Shown: piece by piece, positions 6,328 through 8,022 of the stretch
Layout: the number at the start of each line of letters is the position of its first letter
Numbering within the stretch: position 1 is the stretch's first letter
Assembly: GCA_018623405.1 (NCBI GenBank)
Contig: JAAZVO010000115.1
Coordinates: 1 to 8,022, forward strand
DNA length: 8,022 bases
DNA from: Crocinitomicaceae bacterium
Lineage (GTDB): Bacteria; Bacteroidota; Bacteroidia; Flavobacteriales_G; Salibacteraceae
Direction: 5' to 3'
Notes under the pieces: generated by a model
The model's database searches: none
What the model was told of the DNA's origin: nothing
The model's input: only the letters and a program-made list of their open reading frames with translations
Made by a program: the position numbers and the translations under genes

Positions 6328-6722
6328 AAATCTAGAGTTTGAAGCCTATCTGCCAAAGCATTGAAAAAATTGGTTAAAGGCTTTTCTACCATCATTTTCA
6401 TAAATGGGTTAACATCAGCATCAAATATTAAGTAGGCAGAAGACTTTCCTTCTTCTTCCTCTTTAATAAATATGTCCATTTTAAAATCGAAGGGATTTTT
6501 TCCTTCAGAAATTACAGCAATTTGGTTGTCTTTTCTTTCATTAACTTTCATGCTAATGGTAGCCATACCTTGAACTTCAAATACTATATGGTCTGCAGAA
6601 CTTTCGTTAACAGTTACCCTTTCTTTTGGTAAAAGTTGTTCGAAGTTTTCGAAATTTGAAAGAAATGCTTGCGTAGCTGAAGCAGGTTTATTGAGTTGTG
6701 CGTGTGTGCTTTCTATTTTCAT
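6324..6722 (-). CDS. SRPBCC (START-like) family protein
   Basis: This 132-residue soluble protein reads as a small SRPBCC or polyketide-cyclase-like fold. It has an opening strand (MKIESTHAQLNKPA), a short helix with FLSNFENFEQLLP, a run of beta strands (HIVFEVQGMATISMKV, QIAVISE, FDFKMDIFI, SSAYLIFDADV) and a long C-terminal helix (MVEKPLTNFFNALADRLQ). Such folds hold a hydrophobic ligand in a deep pocket, but the ligand of this subfamily is unknown to me. From memory, closely similar proteins lie next to pyrE in many Flavobacteriales, so the pairing is conserved although no link to pyrimidine synthesis is evident. It starts with ATG 3 bp after the pyrE stop, so the two are co-transcribed. 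Confidence 0.85.
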   Translation of the reverse strand: MKIESTHAQLNKPASATQAFLSNFENFEQLLPKERVTVNESSADHIVFEVQGMATISMKVNERKDNQIAVISEGKNPFDFKMDIFIKEEEEGKSSAYLIFDADVNPFMKMMVEKPLTNFFNALADRLQTLDF

Positions 6723-6725
6723 AGG

Positions 6726-7370
6726 TTATGATGGATTCCAATTTTTAGGATCTTTTCTCCAATCTTTTAAAGATTTTATGTCTGAGGCTGAAATGTAAGA
6801 GGTGTCTGCTGCTTTTTGAATTAAAGTTTCATAATCCGTTAAAGTAATTAACTGGCATTTTGCTTCTTTGAAATTCTCAACAGATTCAGCTAATCCGTAG
6901 GTAAAAATGGCAATCATACCCTTAACAGTACAGCCTGCATCTCTAATAGCATTAACAGCTTTCAAGCTACTTCCTCCGGTAGAAACAAGATCTTCAATAA
7001 CTATTACAGATTGTCCCTCTTCCAATACCCCTTCAATTTTATTTTCTAATCCATGACTTTTTGAAGCAGGCCTGATATATATAAAAGGTAGTCCAAATTC
7101 TTGAGCTACTAAAATTCCCAAAGGAATACCTCCCGTTGCTACGCCGGCAATAACATCGGGCTTCCCAAAATTATCTGATAAGGTCTTTGTAATTTCTTGC
7201 CTAATGTAAGTTCTTATTTTAGGATAGGATAGTATTTTTCTGTTATCACAATAAATTGGGGCTTTTATTCCCGAAGCCCAAGTAAATGGCTGGTTTGGCT
7301 GCAGTTTTATTGCCTTTATTTGCAACAGAAAATCGGTTACTTGAAGGGCCGAATCAATAGGTTTAAACAT
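6726..7370 (-). CDS. pyrE: Orotate phosphoribosyltransferase
   Basis: PyrE joins orotate to PRPP to form OMP, the fifth step of pyrimidine synthesis, in the cytosol. The 214-residue length is standard. Key motifs: FTWASGIKAPIYCDNR (29-44) near the substrate site, GVATGGIPLG (76-85), the flexible loop PASKSHGLENKIEG (101-114, with Lys104 and His106), and the PRPP-binding signature VIVIEDLVSTGGSS (122-135). The C-terminus has a short extra helix rich in Trp and Lys. The N-terminus MFKPIDSALQVTDFLLQI fits homologues well, so the ATG at 7370 is firm. That ATG overlaps the NUDIX ATG on the other strand within CATG, so the pyrE promoter must lie inside the NUDIX coding region. It is followed 3 bp later by the SRPBCC gene. 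Confidence 0.96.
   Translation of the reverse strand: MFKPIDSALQVTDFLLQIKAIKLQPNQPFTWASGIKAPIYCDNRKILSYPKIRTYIRQEITKTLSDNFGKPDVIAGVATGGIPLGILVAQEFGLPFIYIRPASKSHGLENKIEGVLEEGQSVIVIEDLVSTGGSSLKAVNAIRDAGCTVKGMIAIFTYGLAESVENFKEAKCQLITLTDYETLIQKAADTSYISASDIKSLKDWRKDPKNWNPS
7294..7322 (+). promoter_or_regulatory. Candidate promoter for the NUDIX gene inside pyrE
   Basis: TTTG at 7294-7297 and TTTATTTG at 7315-7322 are spaced 17 bp apart, which resembles a Bacteroidota -33/-7 pair. The -7 box has one mismatch, at the usually conserved A. It lies about 46 bp before the NUDIX ATG, within the antisense strand of pyrE. The call rests on consensus and spacing only. Confidence 0.25.
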
Positions 7371-7992
7371 GGAGGATCTTATTAAAATCGAGGCTCAAAA
7401 GTATAAAGTTTTCAACAACGAGTCTGTTTTGATTTTTTCGAGTTCAAAAGAGGCAAGTACAATACAAAAACTCGAAAAGATAGATAAGGAAACGGTCACC
7501 CAATTTTTGAATAACCAAAATAGAGACGTTTTTAATTTTGTTTCACCAAACCCTAAAGTTGCATTAGTAAATTTCACCTCCTTTTTTAAAGTAATTAAGG
7601 CTGCAGGAGGTTTAGTAAAAAACTTAAAAGGAGAATTATTGGTGATTAAACGAAATGGAAAAATCGACTTGCCCAAAGGAAAAGTTGAACCAAAAGAAAA
7701 TATTGCCAAGGCAGCCCAAAGAGAGGTGGAAGAAGAATGCGGAATTACCTTAACAAAACCTCAAAAATTAATAGACCAAACCTTTCATGTTTATCCTTTA
7801 AAGTCAGGTAGTTGGGCTTTTAAGCCAACCTATTGGTATTCGTTTAATTATGAAGGTAATGGATTATTATCTCCCCAATCGGAAGAAGGAATTACAGATG
7901 TTTTTTGGGTTTCTTTTTCAGAATTAAGTAATTGTGTAGAAAAAACGTACCCATCGTTAGTCCCGTTTTTTAGTCGAAAAACAGCATATTGA
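7369..7992 (+). CDS. NUDIX hydrolase
   Basis: NUDIX enzymes cleave nucleoside diphosphates linked to another group, using Mg or Mn bound by the NUDIX box. The box is complete at residues 104-126: G-x5-E, then RE at 118-119, then VEEECGI, matching Gx5Ex7REUxEExGU. The preceding DLPKGK is also typical. Residues 1-75 form a distinct N-terminal region (YKVFNNESVLIFSSSKEAS, then a helix and FNFVSPNPKVAL) seen, as far as I recall, in a flavobacterial subfamily next to pyrE; its role and the substrate are unknown. The protein is 207 residues. The ATG at 7369 overlaps the pyrE start on the opposite strand. It gives about 11 residues ahead of the YKVF that begins many homologues, but there is no later ATG, GTG or TTG near that point. 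Only 30 bp remain after the stop. Confidence 0.92.
   Translation: MEDLIKIEAQKYKVFNNESVLIFSSSKEASTIQKLEKIDKETVTQFLNNQNRDVFNFVSPNPKVALVNFTSFFKVIKAAGGLVKNLKGELLVIKRNGKIDLPKGKVEPKENIAKAAQREVEEECGITLTKPQKLIDQTFHVYPLKSGSWAFKPTYWYSFNYEGNGLLSPQSEEGITDVFWVSFSELSNCVEKTYPSLVPFFSRKTAY
7396..7403 (-). promoter_or_regulatory. -7 promoter box for pyrE inside the NUDIX gene
   Basis: On the minus strand this reads TACTTTTG, an exact match to TAnnTTTG. It lies 25 bp before the pyrE ATG, which gives a leader of about 19 nt. It must sit within NUDIX codons because the two genes have no spacer. I find no convincing -33 element at normal spacing. Confidence 0.38.
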
Positions 7993-8022
7993 TTGGTTTT
8001 CTAATCGATTAATACGGAATAA

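Noticed and set aside
7395..7709. 104-codon open frame on the minus strand inside the NUDIX gene
   Set aside because: It is antisense to conserved NUDIX sequence, shows no family motif, and would lie upstream of pyrE without independent support.
7986..8013. Imperfect hairpin (GATT with AATC plus flanking pairs, loop GGTTTTCT) after the NUDIX stop
   Set aside because: The stem is short, A/T-rich with a G-T pair, and no T run follows before the window ends, so a terminator is not supported.

Overview
The window looks like a compact, AT-rich chromosomal segment from a member of the Bacteroidota, most likely the order Flavobacteriales. The evidence is protein character (the FtsH, PyrE, biotin ligase and short two-helix phosphatidylserine decarboxylase all read as flavobacterial versions), the lack of Shine-Dalgarno sequences before most genes, several TAnnTTTG-type -7 promoter boxes, and a fragment resembling a type IX secretion sorting domain. 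From memory, the order NUDIX - pyrE - SRPBCC - biotin ligase - rsfS - ftsH - ... - cdsA - psd is a familiar flavobacterial neighbourhood. This is core genome. I see no phage, insertion sequence, CRISPR array or RNA gene.

Layout from left to right. The window opens inside a minus-strand acyltransferase gene of the 2-oxo acid dehydrogenase E2 type (1-165, only its N-terminus). A 111-bp divergent spacer follows, then a plus-strand secreted protein of unknown function (277-1170). That gene converges with a minus-strand run (5496 down to 1174): rsfS, ftsH, a small DUF2007-like gene, cdsA, a 25-codon sorting-domain-like fragment, and psd. A 93-bp divergent spacer separates rsfS from the plus-strand biotin ligase (5590-6327). 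The ligase converges with the minus-strand pair pyrE and SRPBCC (7370 down to 6324). A plus-strand NUDIX gene (7369-7992) starts head-to-head with pyrE. Only 30 bp follow it. No gene-free stretch exceeds about 110 bp.

How the genes fit together. CdsA makes CDP-diacylglycerol and Psd makes phosphatidylethanolamine, so two steps of phospholipid synthesis sit in one transcription unit; the phosphatidylserine synthase between them is not in the window. FtsH is the membrane AAA+ protease and RsfS the ribosome-silencing factor, giving the same unit a protein quality-control and translation flavour. PyrE serves pyrimidine synthesis and the biotin ligase activates acetyl-CoA carboxylase, which feeds fatty acid synthesis.

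The packing is extreme. pyrE and the NUDIX gene share a CATG so that their start codons overlap on opposite strands, and the biotin ligase and SRPBCC stop codons share a TTAA. The strongest odd signal is the sorting-domain-like fragment lying in frame directly after the cdsA stop codon. I did not find a convincing new multi-gene system here.
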